The translations under genes and the position numbers were made by a program. The notes under the pieces are model-generated. The model was not told the DNA's origin, did no database searches, and saw nothing but the letters and a program-made list of their open reading frames with translations. Shown piece after piece: positions 1-6,004 of a stretch of 10,867 bases of DNA. The stretch comes from Verrucomicrobiaceae bacterium. GTDB taxonomy: Bacteria; Verrucomicrobiota; Verrucomicrobiia; Verrucomicrobiales; Akkermansiaceae. Within the stretch, counting starts at the first letter, position 1; each line of letters begins with the position of its first letter. The stretch covers positions 1 to 10,867 of the forward strand of contig JAIXVN010000448.1 of NCBI GenBank assembly GCA_027483005.1. The letters are read 5' to 3'.

Positions 1-1872
1 CCCACGGCCTCGTTCAGCAACGTCGTCCCCACCAATGGCGCGGTGGTCGGCACGCCCCAGACCGTCATCCGTGGAAAGGTGAGCCATGACATCTACTCCG
101 CCTCGCAGATCACCGCCACTCTCAACGGCAAGCCGCTTGTCCTCGATCCCCGGGGAAACTTCGCAGCCACCGTCAACCTCACCCAGGGCGCGAATGATCT
201 CACGCTCAAGGCCAGCACGCCCAACCCACGGCAGCAGATCACCGAGATCTCCGCTTACCTCGACGGCTCGATGGTCTATGGCTCCGACGAGACCCGCGCC
301 AAGGCCCTCCGCACCCTCCAGGGTGGACTGTTGAAAACCAGCGCCGGAAACCTCCTGCCGCTCAACACCGATGGGCTCGCCAATGCCAACGACGCCCACT
401 TCTTTTCCGACGACCAGCTCTTCCTCGCCGGAGATGTGAGGGCGAATGAGAATCCGGAGCTCGCCTCGATCCAGACCCTTTTCCTGCGCGAGCACAACCA
501 GCTCGCCACTGCCATCGCCGCCGCCAATCCAAGGCTGACCGATGAGCAGATCTATCAGCGCGCCCGCAAGCTGGTGATCGCCGAGATCCAGGCCATCACC
601 TACCGCGAGTTCCTGCCCGCCCTGCTCGGACCGGACCCACTCCGCCGCTACACCGGTTACAAACCCGATGTGAATGCCGGAATGGCCACCGAATTCACCA
701 CCGCCGCCTTCCGGATCGGCCACACGCTGGTCAATGATGACATCGAGTTCCTCGACAACGATGGCAACGAAATCGCCGACGGAATCGAGCTCGCCTTCGC
801 CTTCTTCAATCCCCAGCCGGTGAAGGCGCTCGGTCCCGATCCACTCCTGAAATACCTCGCCACCGACAATGCCCAGGAGGTCGACACCCAGATCGTTCCC
901 GGCCTGCGCGACTTCCTCTTCGGCCCTCCCGGCTCCGGTGGACTCGACCTCGCCTCGCTCAACATCCAGCGCGGTCGTGACCACGGACTCGCCGACTACA
1001 ACACCGTCCGCAAGGCCTACGGCATGCCACCGGTCACGAGCATTTCCCAGATCACCAAGGACCCCTCGCTCCAGGCCAAGCTCACCACGCTTTATGGCGA
1101 TGTGAACTCGATGGACCTCTGGGTGGCTGGACTCGCCGAGGATCATCTCCCGGGATCAAGCGTCGGCCCGACCTTCCGGCGCATCCTGGTCGATCAGTTC
1201 GAGCGCAGCCGCGATGGCGACAGCAACTGGTATGAGCGCAGCTTCTTCGGTCGCCAGCTCGCGGCGATCAATGCCACCCGCCTGTCCGACGTCATCCGCC
1301 GGAATACCAGCATCACCAAGCTCCAGGACAACGTGTTCTTCTTCCATCCTGACACCACCCTTGCGGGTTTGACCGCGAGAGCCGGTTCGCTGCCCGCCGT
1401 CCTCCATCAAGGTCCGGACAGTGGCATGCCCCCCGCCAGCTACGATGGATCTGGTAACAATCCCTTCCATTTCGCCTGGGGAGCCGCCGGCGCCGACCTG
1501 CTGCGCATCGCTCCCGCCGCCTATGCCGATGGCATTTCCGAGCCAAGCGGCGCCACCAGGCCCAATCCACGGCTGATCAGCAACGAAGTCGCCGAGTTGA
1601 CCACCCAGTTCTCGAATGCGCGCAACATGTCGAGCTGGGTCTATGGCTGGGGCCAGTTCATCGACCACGATCTCGGCCTCACCACCACCGGCAGCACCTC
1701 GTTCAACATCCCAGTGCCCACGGGCGATCCCTCGTTCGACCCCGCAAGCACCGGCACCCAGGTGATCCCAGCCCATCGCTCGACCGCTGACGAAAGCACC
1801 GGCACCGCCACGCCGACCGTCGGCCAGAAGACCCTGCGCGTCACCTTCCAGCCCCGCCCCGGCAGACGCTGA
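1..1872 (+). CDS. Animal-type haem peroxidase, apparently circularly permuted, with split Ig-like domain (5' partial)
   Basis: The frame is open from base 1, so the gene starts upstream; the first in-frame start-like codon is GTG at 43 (residue 1 here). Residues -13 to about 58 resemble a bacterial Ig-like repeat. Residues 60-433 are the C-terminal part of an animal-type (myeloperoxidase/peroxinectin-like) haem peroxidase: calcium-loop SAYLDGS (Asp74), AGDVRANE with distal Arg133 and haem-ester-type Glu136, TAAFRIGH with proximal His227, NIQRGRDHGL at 307, and a QDNVFF end at 428. A linker of about 35 residues follows. Residues 467-591 are the family's N-terminal part: DGSGNN, ISNEVAE, and WGQFIDHDLGLT with Gln538, Asp541 and distal His542. 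The last 18 residues look like a closing Ig strand. All haem-site residues I can name are present, so activity is plausible, but the order is C-half then N-half. No membrane anchor or PEP-CTERM tail is visible at the C-terminus. Secretion is likely but its signal would lie upstream of the window. Family assignment is firm; the permutation depends on what lies upstream. Confidence 0.9.
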   Translation, partial: PTASFSNVVPTNGAVVGTPQTVIRGKVSHDIYSASQITATLNGKPLVLDPRGNFAATVNLTQGANDLTLKASTPNPRQQITEISAYLDGSMVYGSDETRAKALRTLQGGLLKTSAGNLLPLNTDGLANANDAHFFSDDQLFLAGDVRANENPELASIQTLFLREHNQLATAIAAANPRLTDEQIYQRARKLVIAEIQAITYREFLPALLGPDPLRRYTGYKPDVNAGMATEFTTAAFRIGHTLVNDDIEFLDNDGNEIADGIELAFAFFNPQPVKALGPDPLLKYLATDNAQEVDTQIVPGLRDFLFGPPGSGGLDLASLNIQRGRDHGLADYNTVRKAYGMPPVTSISQITKDPSLQAKLTTLYGDVNSMDLWVAGLAEDHLPGSSVGPTFRRILVDQFERSRDGDSNWYERSFFGRQLAAINATRLSDVIRRNTSITKLQDNVFFFHPDTTLAGLTARAGSLPAVLHQGPDSGMPPASYDGSGNNPFHFAWGAAGADLLRIAPAAYADGISEPSGATRPNPRLISNEVAELTTQFSNARNMSSWVYGWGQFIDHDLGLTTTGSTSFNIPVPTGDPSFDPASTGTQVIPAHRSTADESTGTATPTVGQKTLRVTFQPRPGRR

Positions 1873-1896
1873 TCCATCTCCCGGTTGTTCCATGGT

Positions 1897-1931
1897 CTCC
1901 CCGCAAGTCCCGTGGCTTGCGGGGAGTTTTT
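1897..1931 (+). terminator. Rho-independent terminator of the peroxidase gene
   Basis: A perfect 11-bp stem (CTCCCCGCAAG at 1897-1907, CTTGCGGGGAG at 1916-1926) with an 8-nt loop is followed at once by five T residues (1927-1931). It lies 25 bp after the peroxidase stop codon. This supports the stop at 1872 as the genuine gene end rather than a frameshift. Confidence 0.9.
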
Positions 1932-1987
1932 GGCAGTCTCCGCTCATGGTCATCCCTTCAGGGTGTCTTCAGGAGTTCGTCATTCTC

Positions 1988-1999
1988 GAAAGCGCTTTC
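1988..1999. promoter_or_regulatory. 12-bp palindrome resembling a LacI/CcpA-family operator
   Basis: GAAAGCGCTTTC is a perfect palindrome centred on CG. It fits the core of LacI-family operators and of the CcpA cre consensus, although the outer T and A of cre are C on each side here. It lies 144 bp upstream of the ice-binding-like gene and downstream of the peroxidase terminator, a reasonable place for an operator. No regulator gene is in the window, so the role is inferred from shape only. Confidence 0.35.
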
Positions 2000-2142
2000 C
2001 CCCACGGCCAGGCTGGCGGACTCCGGGAGGATCTGGGGTGCATACCCAATGGCGGCCAGGATTCCTGATGACTACCTTCGAGTCAAAGATGCGATTCCTT
2101 GATTTCTGAAGCATCTCGAACCTCATCAAGAACTCGCCGACC

Positions 2143-2946
2143 ATGAAACCAGTCAAACCATCTCCTATCATCTCCAGGCTCAACAAGCGTCTCGCCACCA
2201 GCTTGTCCCTGTTCGCGGCCTCGACCTTCCTCATTCAGGACACGAGCGCCACCGTGCTGGCGCTGGACCTCGTAGAGGCATCGAGTTTCGCGGTGCTGGC
2301 CGGCGAGGGGATCACCGCAGCCGGTCCGGTCAACTCGACACTGATTCGCGGAGACATTGGTTCGTTCGCCGTCACCTCGATCACCGGACTTGAAAATGTC
2401 GTCTTCAATGGAGCCAACCACGCCGGAGATGGAGTCACTCAGTCGGCCAAACTCGACCTCGGTGCCGCCTACAGCGATGCCGCTTCACGGACGCCCTTGG
2501 TGACCTTTCCGCCGATCACGGACTTGAGCGGGCTCACCCTCGCCACCGGCGTTTACAAGGATTCGAGTTCCTTTTTTCTCACCGGAACGCTCACGCTGGA
2601 TGGCGGCGGCGATCCGAACGCCGTCTGGATCTTCCAGGCCGGCACCTCGCTGATCACCGGTGTAGGCAGCCGCGTGAACCTGACCAACGGGGCCCAGGCC
2701 GCCAATGTCTTCTGGCAGGTCGGCAGTTCCGCCACCCTGGGAGTGGGCTCCGATTTCGTCGGTTCCATCCTCGCCCAGGAGTCCATCACCCTCAACACCA
2801 GCGCCACCCTCACGGGTCGGGCCCTGACGCTCAACGGCGCGGTGACCCTGGACAACAACCTCGTGACCGTCCCTGAAACGGGGAGCTCCACCTTGCTGGG
2901 CGCGAGCCTTGCCCTCCTTGCCTTGAGAAGCCGCAGAAGAGTCTGA
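2143..2946 (+). CDS. DUF3494 ice-binding-like secreted protein with PEP-CTERM-like tail
   Basis: A 267-residue exported protein. Residues 1 to about 36 form a signal peptide: a basic start (Lys3, Lys6, Arg12, Lys15, Arg16), then a hydrophobic stretch, with likely cleavage near DTSA. Residues 40-240 match the DUF3494 (ice-binding-like) beta-solenoid family: ASSFAVLAGEGIT, a TGVYKDSSSFFLTGTLTL strand, DPNAVWIFQAGTSL, NVFWQVGSSATLG, and the closing SITLNTSATLTGRAL and GAVTLDNN. The C-terminus from residue 243 is VPETG, then a short hydrophobic stretch (STLLGASLALLAL) and RSRRR. That is the layout of an exosortase-recognised PEP-CTERM signal, with PET in place of PEP. The protein is therefore probably cell-surface bound or released after exosortase processing. 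Members of this fold bind ice or act as adhesins, and I cannot tell which applies. The ATG at 2143 is chosen because the signal peptide begins there. There is no clear Shine-Dalgarno sequence. The gene stands alone, convergent with the next one. Confidence 0.88.
   Translation: MKPVKPSPIISRLNKRLATSLSLFAASTFLIQDTSATVLALDLVEASSFAVLAGEGITAAGPVNSTLIRGDIGSFAVTSITGLENVVFNGANHAGDGVTQSAKLDLGAAYSDAASRTPLVTFPPITDLSGLTLATGVYKDSSSFFLTGTLTLDGGGDPNAVWIFQAGTSLITGVGSRVNLTNGAQAANVFWQVGSSATLGVGSDFVGSILAQESITLNTSATLTGRALTLNGAVTLDNNLVTVPETGSSTLLGASLALLALRSRRRV
2869..2943 (+). other. PEP-CTERM-like sorting signal (VPETG variant)
   Basis: This encodes the last 25 residues of the ice-binding-like protein: VPETG, about 14 hydrophobic residues, then RSRRRV. 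The three-part layout (motif, membrane segment, basic end) is that of exosortase targets. VPETG is also one residue away from the sortase motif LPXTG. The absence of other Gram-positive features makes the exosortase reading more likely. Confidence 0.7.
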
Positions 2947-2970
2947 TCATCAGGCCACCCGGGCCTCAGG

Positions 2971-3225
2971 CTAACCGTCAGACACCGGCCCACCCTTGAC
3001 AAGGCAGTCACGTCCCTGCGCCGCGCACCAGAGTCGATAGATGTTTACGACGTTCGGTCGGATGCCGGTGACGGGGATCTTGAGAAAGCCCTGACGCCGG
3101 GCGGCCTCGAACAGCAACCGCTCCTTCTGCGTCAGCCGATGCCCGATCCGGCGGCTGCCGATCCGCGCGCGGGTCGGCTCGCCACGGCTGAGCCGCTCCA
3201 CATCGTCCTTGGTTGGCCTTGTCAT
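2971..3225 (-). CDS. Small basic conserved-looking protein of unknown function
   Basis: An 84-residue protein on the minus strand, convergent with the ice-binding-like gene, with only 24 bp between the two stop codons. It is rich in Arg and Lys over residues 1-47: MTRPTKDDVERLSRGEPTRA, then GSRRIGHRLTQKERLLFEAA. It continues with a GFL segment and a C-terminal NIYRLWCAAQGRDC with Cys67 and Cys74. No membrane segment or signal peptide is seen. The mix of charged helical stretches and aromatic residues looks like a folded small protein rather than an antisense artefact. Upstream of the ATG, on the coding strand, lies GAGGAAGGGAAC, an SD-like purine run that is somewhat far away (about 10-19 bases). 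A nucleic-acid-binding role would fit the charge but is a guess. I cannot name a family. Confidence 0.6.
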   Translation of the reverse strand: MTRPTKDDVERLSRGEPTRARIGSRRIGHRLTQKERLLFEAARRQGFLKIPVTGIRPNVVNIYRLWCAAQGRDCLVKGGPVSDG

Positions 3226-3459
3226 GATTCGGGTTCCCTTCCTCTCAAAGGAAACAGTGGATTCGGAAATCCAGGTGTTTCGATTGCGGTGTTGGAGTTA
3301 GTGAAATGGCACCGATCCATCCCCGCGCAAGGGGGAAGGCCGGGGTTTCGATCATGGTGGTCGATTTCGGGGAGCAATCCCCACGTGTGGCTCGGTTGCG
3401 ACTTCCTGACTGAAAGATTCATCAATCCGATTTGCGAGTCCCCCGTGCCCCGACCCGTG

Positions 3460-3475
3460 CGACTCTTGGGAGTCG
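3460..3475. other. Small perfect hairpin with a possible competing partner
   Basis: CGACTC (3460-3465), loop TTGG, GAGTCG (3470-3475) makes a perfect 6-bp stem. GAGTC also occurs at 3436-3440 and could pair with the same GACTC (3461-3465), giving two mutually exclusive structures. No T-run follows on either strand. Six base pairs can arise by chance in GC-rich DNA, so function is uncertain. Confidence 0.25.
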
Positions 3476-3538
3476 AGGTTTCATCATTCCCCTCGGGCCA
3501 AACAACGACCCACTTGATCGAACCGGGCATGTCTCATG

Positions 3539-3563
3539 AAGCCTCGCCATGCAGATGGGGCTT
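3539..3563. other. Bulged hairpin in intergenic DNA
   Basis: AAGCC (3539-3543) pairs with GGCTT (3559-3563), and CCAT (3547-3550) pairs with ATGG (3555-3558) around a GCAG loop. This gives nine base pairs with a 3-nt TCG bulge on one side. There is no T-tract, so it is not a classical terminator. It lies about 160 bp before the membrane-protein gene. Confidence 0.25.
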
Positions 3564-3591
3564 GGGAAGGTGTGACTCTTTTCTTGAGTGG

Positions 3592-3619
3592 CCAGGGGTC
3601 AGGATTCAGGGGTCAGGAA
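3592..3619. repeat. Short tandem heptad repeat (TCAGGRN-type)
   Basis: Four consecutive 7-mers can be read: CCAGGGG, TCAGGAT, TCAGGGG, TCAGGAA. Equivalently, the 11-mer AGGGGTCAGGA occurs at 3594-3604 and again at 3608-3618. This resembles the short tandemly repeated heptamers found between genes in some cyanobacteria and other large bacterial genomes. Only four imperfect copies are present. Confidence 0.55.
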
Positions 3620-3724
3620 GACCTCCTTGAATTCAGCAATGGACCTTCGCCAGAAACTGCCACCTGCCGAGCGAAACCCTTGCGAGCCTGAATCCGGCTC
3701 TGGCCCGGGCGGCCATTCTGGTCC

Positions 3725-4267
3725 ATGATTGACGGCATGGGAACCATCGGAATCGCAGACGCGGACGGGAAAGCTACTCCTGGTGTCGATCGCTTGCTCC
3801 TGGCCCAAGCCTTCGTCGCGGCCGCCATGACCGGAGTGATCTGGCAGGTCCAACTGTTGACCTATCCGCAGTTTCTGAGAGTCGGACCGGCGGAGTTTCC
3901 GGCCTATCATGCAGCCCACACGTCCGGAATCAGCGTGCTGGTGGCGCCACTGATGCTCGCCGAGCTGGGGCTGGCGCTCGCGGCCCTGTGGAACCGCCAG
4001 ACCGGTCCGCTGCGGATCCCGATGCGGCTGGGCGCGGCCCTTGTGCTCGGATTGTGGGCGACGACCTGGCTGTGGCAAGTGCCCCTGCATGCGCGACTCG
4101 AGCAGGGCGCGTCCGAGTCGGTGATCCGGGAACTCATCGCCGGCAACTGGCTGCGGACCCTGCTCTGGAGCGCCCGCTCGGCCCTGCTGTTCTGGCTTCT
4201 CTGGCGGATGCATGGCCAGGATCGTGATTCATCACATGGGTTTTCCGGACCTCCGGAAGGCCTCTAG
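3725..4267 (+). CDS. Four-helix integral membrane protein of unknown function
   Basis: A 180-residue protein with about four predicted membrane segments: residues 24-46 (LLLAQAFVAAAMTGVIWQVQ), 68-90, 100-120 (RLGAALVLGLWATTWLWQVP) and 143-161 (LRTLLWSARSALLFWLLW). Conserved-looking polar positions sit near the segment ends: TYPQF, the repeated His in YHAAHTSG, Glu80 in APLMLAE, QVPLHARL, and NWLRTLLWSAR. This pattern matches a widespread, uncharacterised bacterial membrane family of similar length whose members carry TGLIW, HYPLF and LLQVPLH-type motifs. I do not know a name for it. The His and Glu residues within or next to the membrane could bind metal or haem, which is speculation. The start could be the ATG at 3725 or the one at 3740; neither has a clear ribosome binding site. 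The stop TAG at 4265 leaves a short hydrophilic C-terminal tail. Confidence 0.75.
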   Translation: MIDGMGTIGIADADGKATPGVDRLLLAQAFVAAAMTGVIWQVQLLTYPQFLRVGPAEFPAYHAAHTSGISVLVAPLMLAELGLALAALWNRQTGPLRIPMRLGAALVLGLWATTWLWQVPLHARLEQGASESVIRELIAGNWLRTLLWSARSALLFWLLWRMHGQDRDSSHGFSGPPEGL

Positions 4268-4284
4268 CAGCCTGTTGAAGAACG
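4264..4284. other. Sequence resembling a common transposon-end or intergenic repeat
   Basis: CTAGCAGCCTGTTGAAGAAC overlaps the stop codon of the membrane-protein gene. It resembles TAGCAGCCTGTTGAAAAA-type sequences that I recall from insertion-sequence termini and dispersed repeats in bacterial genomes. No transposase, second inverted end or target duplication is visible, so at most this is a remnant. The recollection is not verified. Confidence 0.15.
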
Positions 4285-4360
4285 AAGAATCGCGGGATGG
4301 ATGAGCGGTTGTGCTGGGATCCGGATGGCCGGACGAAGGGAGGGACAGATCGGGTGGCTC

Positions 4361-4376
4361 GGGCCTAAAAAGGCCC
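4361..4376. other. GGGCCT-AAAA-AGGCCC hairpin downstream of the pseudokinase operon
   Basis: A perfect 6-bp stem with a 4-base loop (AAAA on plus, TTTT on minus). It lies 98 bp after the membrane-protein stop and 119 bp beyond the pseudokinase stop, so it sits between two convergent genes. No T-run follows on either strand. It may help end transcription from both sides, but it is not a canonical intrinsic terminator. A smaller TCCGG-ATGG-CCGGA hairpin lies at 4320-4333. Confidence 0.35.
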
Positions 4377-4494
4377 TCATGTTCGATGCCAGCGCCAGAA
4401 TCCCCACTCTCAGGCTCCAATGGCGCGGCATCCCGCCCGTCCGGTTGCCTGCCAGCCATTGCTTTGCGGTGCCACAGCCGGTGAGTTGGCGCAG

Positions 4495-5988
4495 TCACCG
4501 CGCATCCGTGGCCAGGCGGAAGCCCAGGTCCGGGCGGCGCAGGGATCGGTCTTCGGTCCACTCGCGTGCGAGGGCGCCGTTGGCGGGCTTCAGGTAGGAG
4601 CCTCCGATGATGACCCAGAGTTTCTGGCCGAGCGGATTGGCGGGATTGGTGCCGGGGCGGCGGGTCCATTCGGCCACCGAACCGGCCATGCCAAGCAGGC
4701 CGACCGGGGTGCGGTCCGGGGTTTCCGCGGTCACGGGCAGCCATTTGGAAGGCTTGATGCCGGACGGTTGCTCCAGCTGCTGGCGCAGCGCGGCATACCA
4801 CTCCTCCTGGGTCGGCAGGCGGCCCTGCTTCCAGCCGCAGAAGGCCATGGCGTCCCACCAGTCCACGCCGACGACGGGCGAGTCGAGCGTGACGGGCTGA
4901 CCCATCCAGACGCCGTTCGATTTCGCGGCGGCGTAAAGATTGGCCCAGTCGGTCGGTTCGTGGCCGGACTTGGCAGGGGGCTGGGATTCCTCGTCAAAGG
5001 TCCGCTCGCGCTGATCGCGGGCCAGCATGCCGAGGGTTTCGAGAAATTCCGCGTACTGGCCGATGGTCACCTCGTGGGCGGAAAGCCGGAAGGCCCGCTG
5101 CTGGATCATCTGGCCCTCGGGAGTGGGGTGGTTTCCGGCTGGGATCGACACGGCTTCGGGCAGCGGTTTAGACGGCGGAATGGACGGCTGGCCTGGCTTC
5201 AGGCTCATCAGGCCGATTCCGATTCCGACGAGCACCACGGCGGAGACGCCCCCAATCAGCGCGATCGGTGGCTTTTTCGCATCCGCGACGCTGGCGGTCG
5301 GCGGGGCCAGCGGTTGGGCGGTCTCGGAAAGCTGCTGCTCGATCTGGCCGGCATAGACGTGGATCTGCTCCCAGCTCAACGGCTCGGCCACGCCTTCGCC
5401 ACGCATCCACGAGAGAAGCGTCAGCGTGCGGGTGGCACCGGGCAGGGAATCCCCGATCAGGGGCACCAGGCTGCTGCCGAGGGCGAGCACGTCCTGCCGG
5501 CTGCGTTGGGCCGGGCGTTGTCCCGCGAGGGCGAGATTGACGAGGCGGATCACCCCGTTTTCCTCCAGATGGATGTCGTCGGGGTCCAGGGCTGCACAGT
5601 CCTGGCCGCGGCTTTCGAGATGAAGCTGGGCCTCGGCGACGCGGCTCAGGACGTGGGCCACCACCAAGGGCTTCAGCGTCGCTCCGGCGCGGAGTCTTTC
5701 GCCGATGGTGGCACCAGGCAACCGTTCACGAGCGAAGAAGCAGTGCTCGGCATCCGCCACCGCCTCATAGACCGATCCGATCAGCGGATGGTCCACCGCG
5801 GCCTTGGCGCGGATGTCGGCGAGGAAGGAGGCGCGGTGCTGCCCCATTTCCGGGCGCAACTCATCGATCAGCACATCCCGGCGGACGGCGATCTGCTCGG
5901 CCAGCCAGGTCCGGGTGATCGGGCCCTCTTCGAGCAGTTCCTTGAGTCGATAATCGCCGAGGCGGGTGTCGTCGGGAGAAAGGTCCAT
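4495..5988 (-). CDS. Pseudokinase - transmembrane - FGE-sulfatase-fold fusion protein
   Basis: A 497-residue protein. Residues 13-215 have the layout of a bacterial Ser/Thr kinase (GDYRLKELLEEG start) but the catalytic motifs are lost. The glycine loop is degenerate, the beta-3 lysine position is Asp42 (VLIDELRPE), the HRDxKPxN segment reads CAALDPDD (131-138), and the DFG triad is NLA (151-153). Residues 241-262 form a single transmembrane segment. Residues 276-494 are a formylglycine-generating-enzyme-type (C-type-lectin-like) domain: HEVTIGQYAEFLE, PVVGVDWWDAMAFCGW, GRLPTQEEWYAALR, GLLGMAGSVAEW, a GGSYL motif and LGFRLA at the end. The active-site cysteine pair of true FGE is missing; the only cysteines are 83, 131 and 384. 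Known relatives such as chlamydial Pkn1 combine kinase and FGE-type domains. I infer a membrane scaffold or sensor with the lectin-like domain outside the cytoplasm. It follows the TPR gene by 16 bp, so the two are probably co-transcribed. Confidence 0.82.
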   Translation of the reverse strand: MDLSPDDTRLGDYRLKELLEEGPITRTWLAEQIAVRRDVLIDELRPEMGQHRASFLADIRAKAAVDHPLIGSVYEAVADAEHCFFARERLPGATIGERLRAGATLKPLVVAHVLSRVAEAQLHLESRGQDCAALDPDDIHLEENGVIRLVNLALAGQRPAQRSRQDVLALGSSLVPLIGDSLPGATRTLTLLSWMRGEGVAEPLSWEQIHVYAGQIEQQLSETAQPLAPPTASVADAKKPPIALIGGVSAVVLVGIGIGLMSLKPGQPSIPPSKPLPEAVSIPAGNHPTPEGQMIQQRAFRLSAHEVTIGQYAEFLETLGMLARDQRERTFDEESQPPAKSGHEPTDWANLYAAAKSNGVWMGQPVTLDSPVVGVDWWDAMAFCGWKQGRLPTQEEWYAALRQQLEQPSGIKPSKWLPVTAETPDRTPVGLLGMAGSVAEWTRRPGTNPANPLGQKLWVIIGGSYLKPANGALAREWTEDRSLRRPDLGFRLATDAR

Positions 5989-6004
5989 TTGAAAAGGGGA
6001 AACC

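Larger units (their letters stand above)
3226..3724. other. Non-coding stretch between divergent genes
   Basis: About 500 bp between the start of the 84-residue minus-strand protein and the start of the plus-strand membrane protein. It must hold the promoters of both genes, but I cannot point to convincing -35/-10 boxes. Open frames exist on both strands (for example 3222-3530 minus and the later part of 3139-3630 plus). Their products have low-complexity, shadow-like composition and no recognisable motif. The stretch contains small hairpins at 3460-3475 and 3539-3563 and a short heptad repeat at 3592-3619. No tRNA fold was found in it. Confidence 0.6.

Noticed and set aside
1870..1872. Peroxidase stop as a premature stop or frameshift
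   Set aside because: A perfect intrinsic terminator follows 25 bp later and no peroxidase motifs appear in other frames downstream, so the stop looks genuine.
1156..1953. 265-codon open frame on the minus strand
   Set aside because: It is antisense to the peroxidase gene and passes through the terminator. The composition is Gly/Ala-rich without motifs.
3401..3500. Possible tRNA because of a GAGTC/GACTC stem and T-loop-like bases
   Set aside because: No cloverleaf could be drawn: there is no acceptor stem and no GGTTCGAATCC-type T arm on either strand.
3139..3630. 163-codon open frame on the plus strand over the intergenic region
   Set aside because: It begins inside the antisense of the 84-residue protein and ends in the heptad repeat. 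The product is rich in Pro, Gly, Ser and Trp with no recognisable pattern.
3599..4213. 204-codon open frame on the minus strand
   Set aside because: It is antisense to the membrane-protein gene. The product is rich in Gln, Gly, Pro and Arg, unlike a real protein of this genome.
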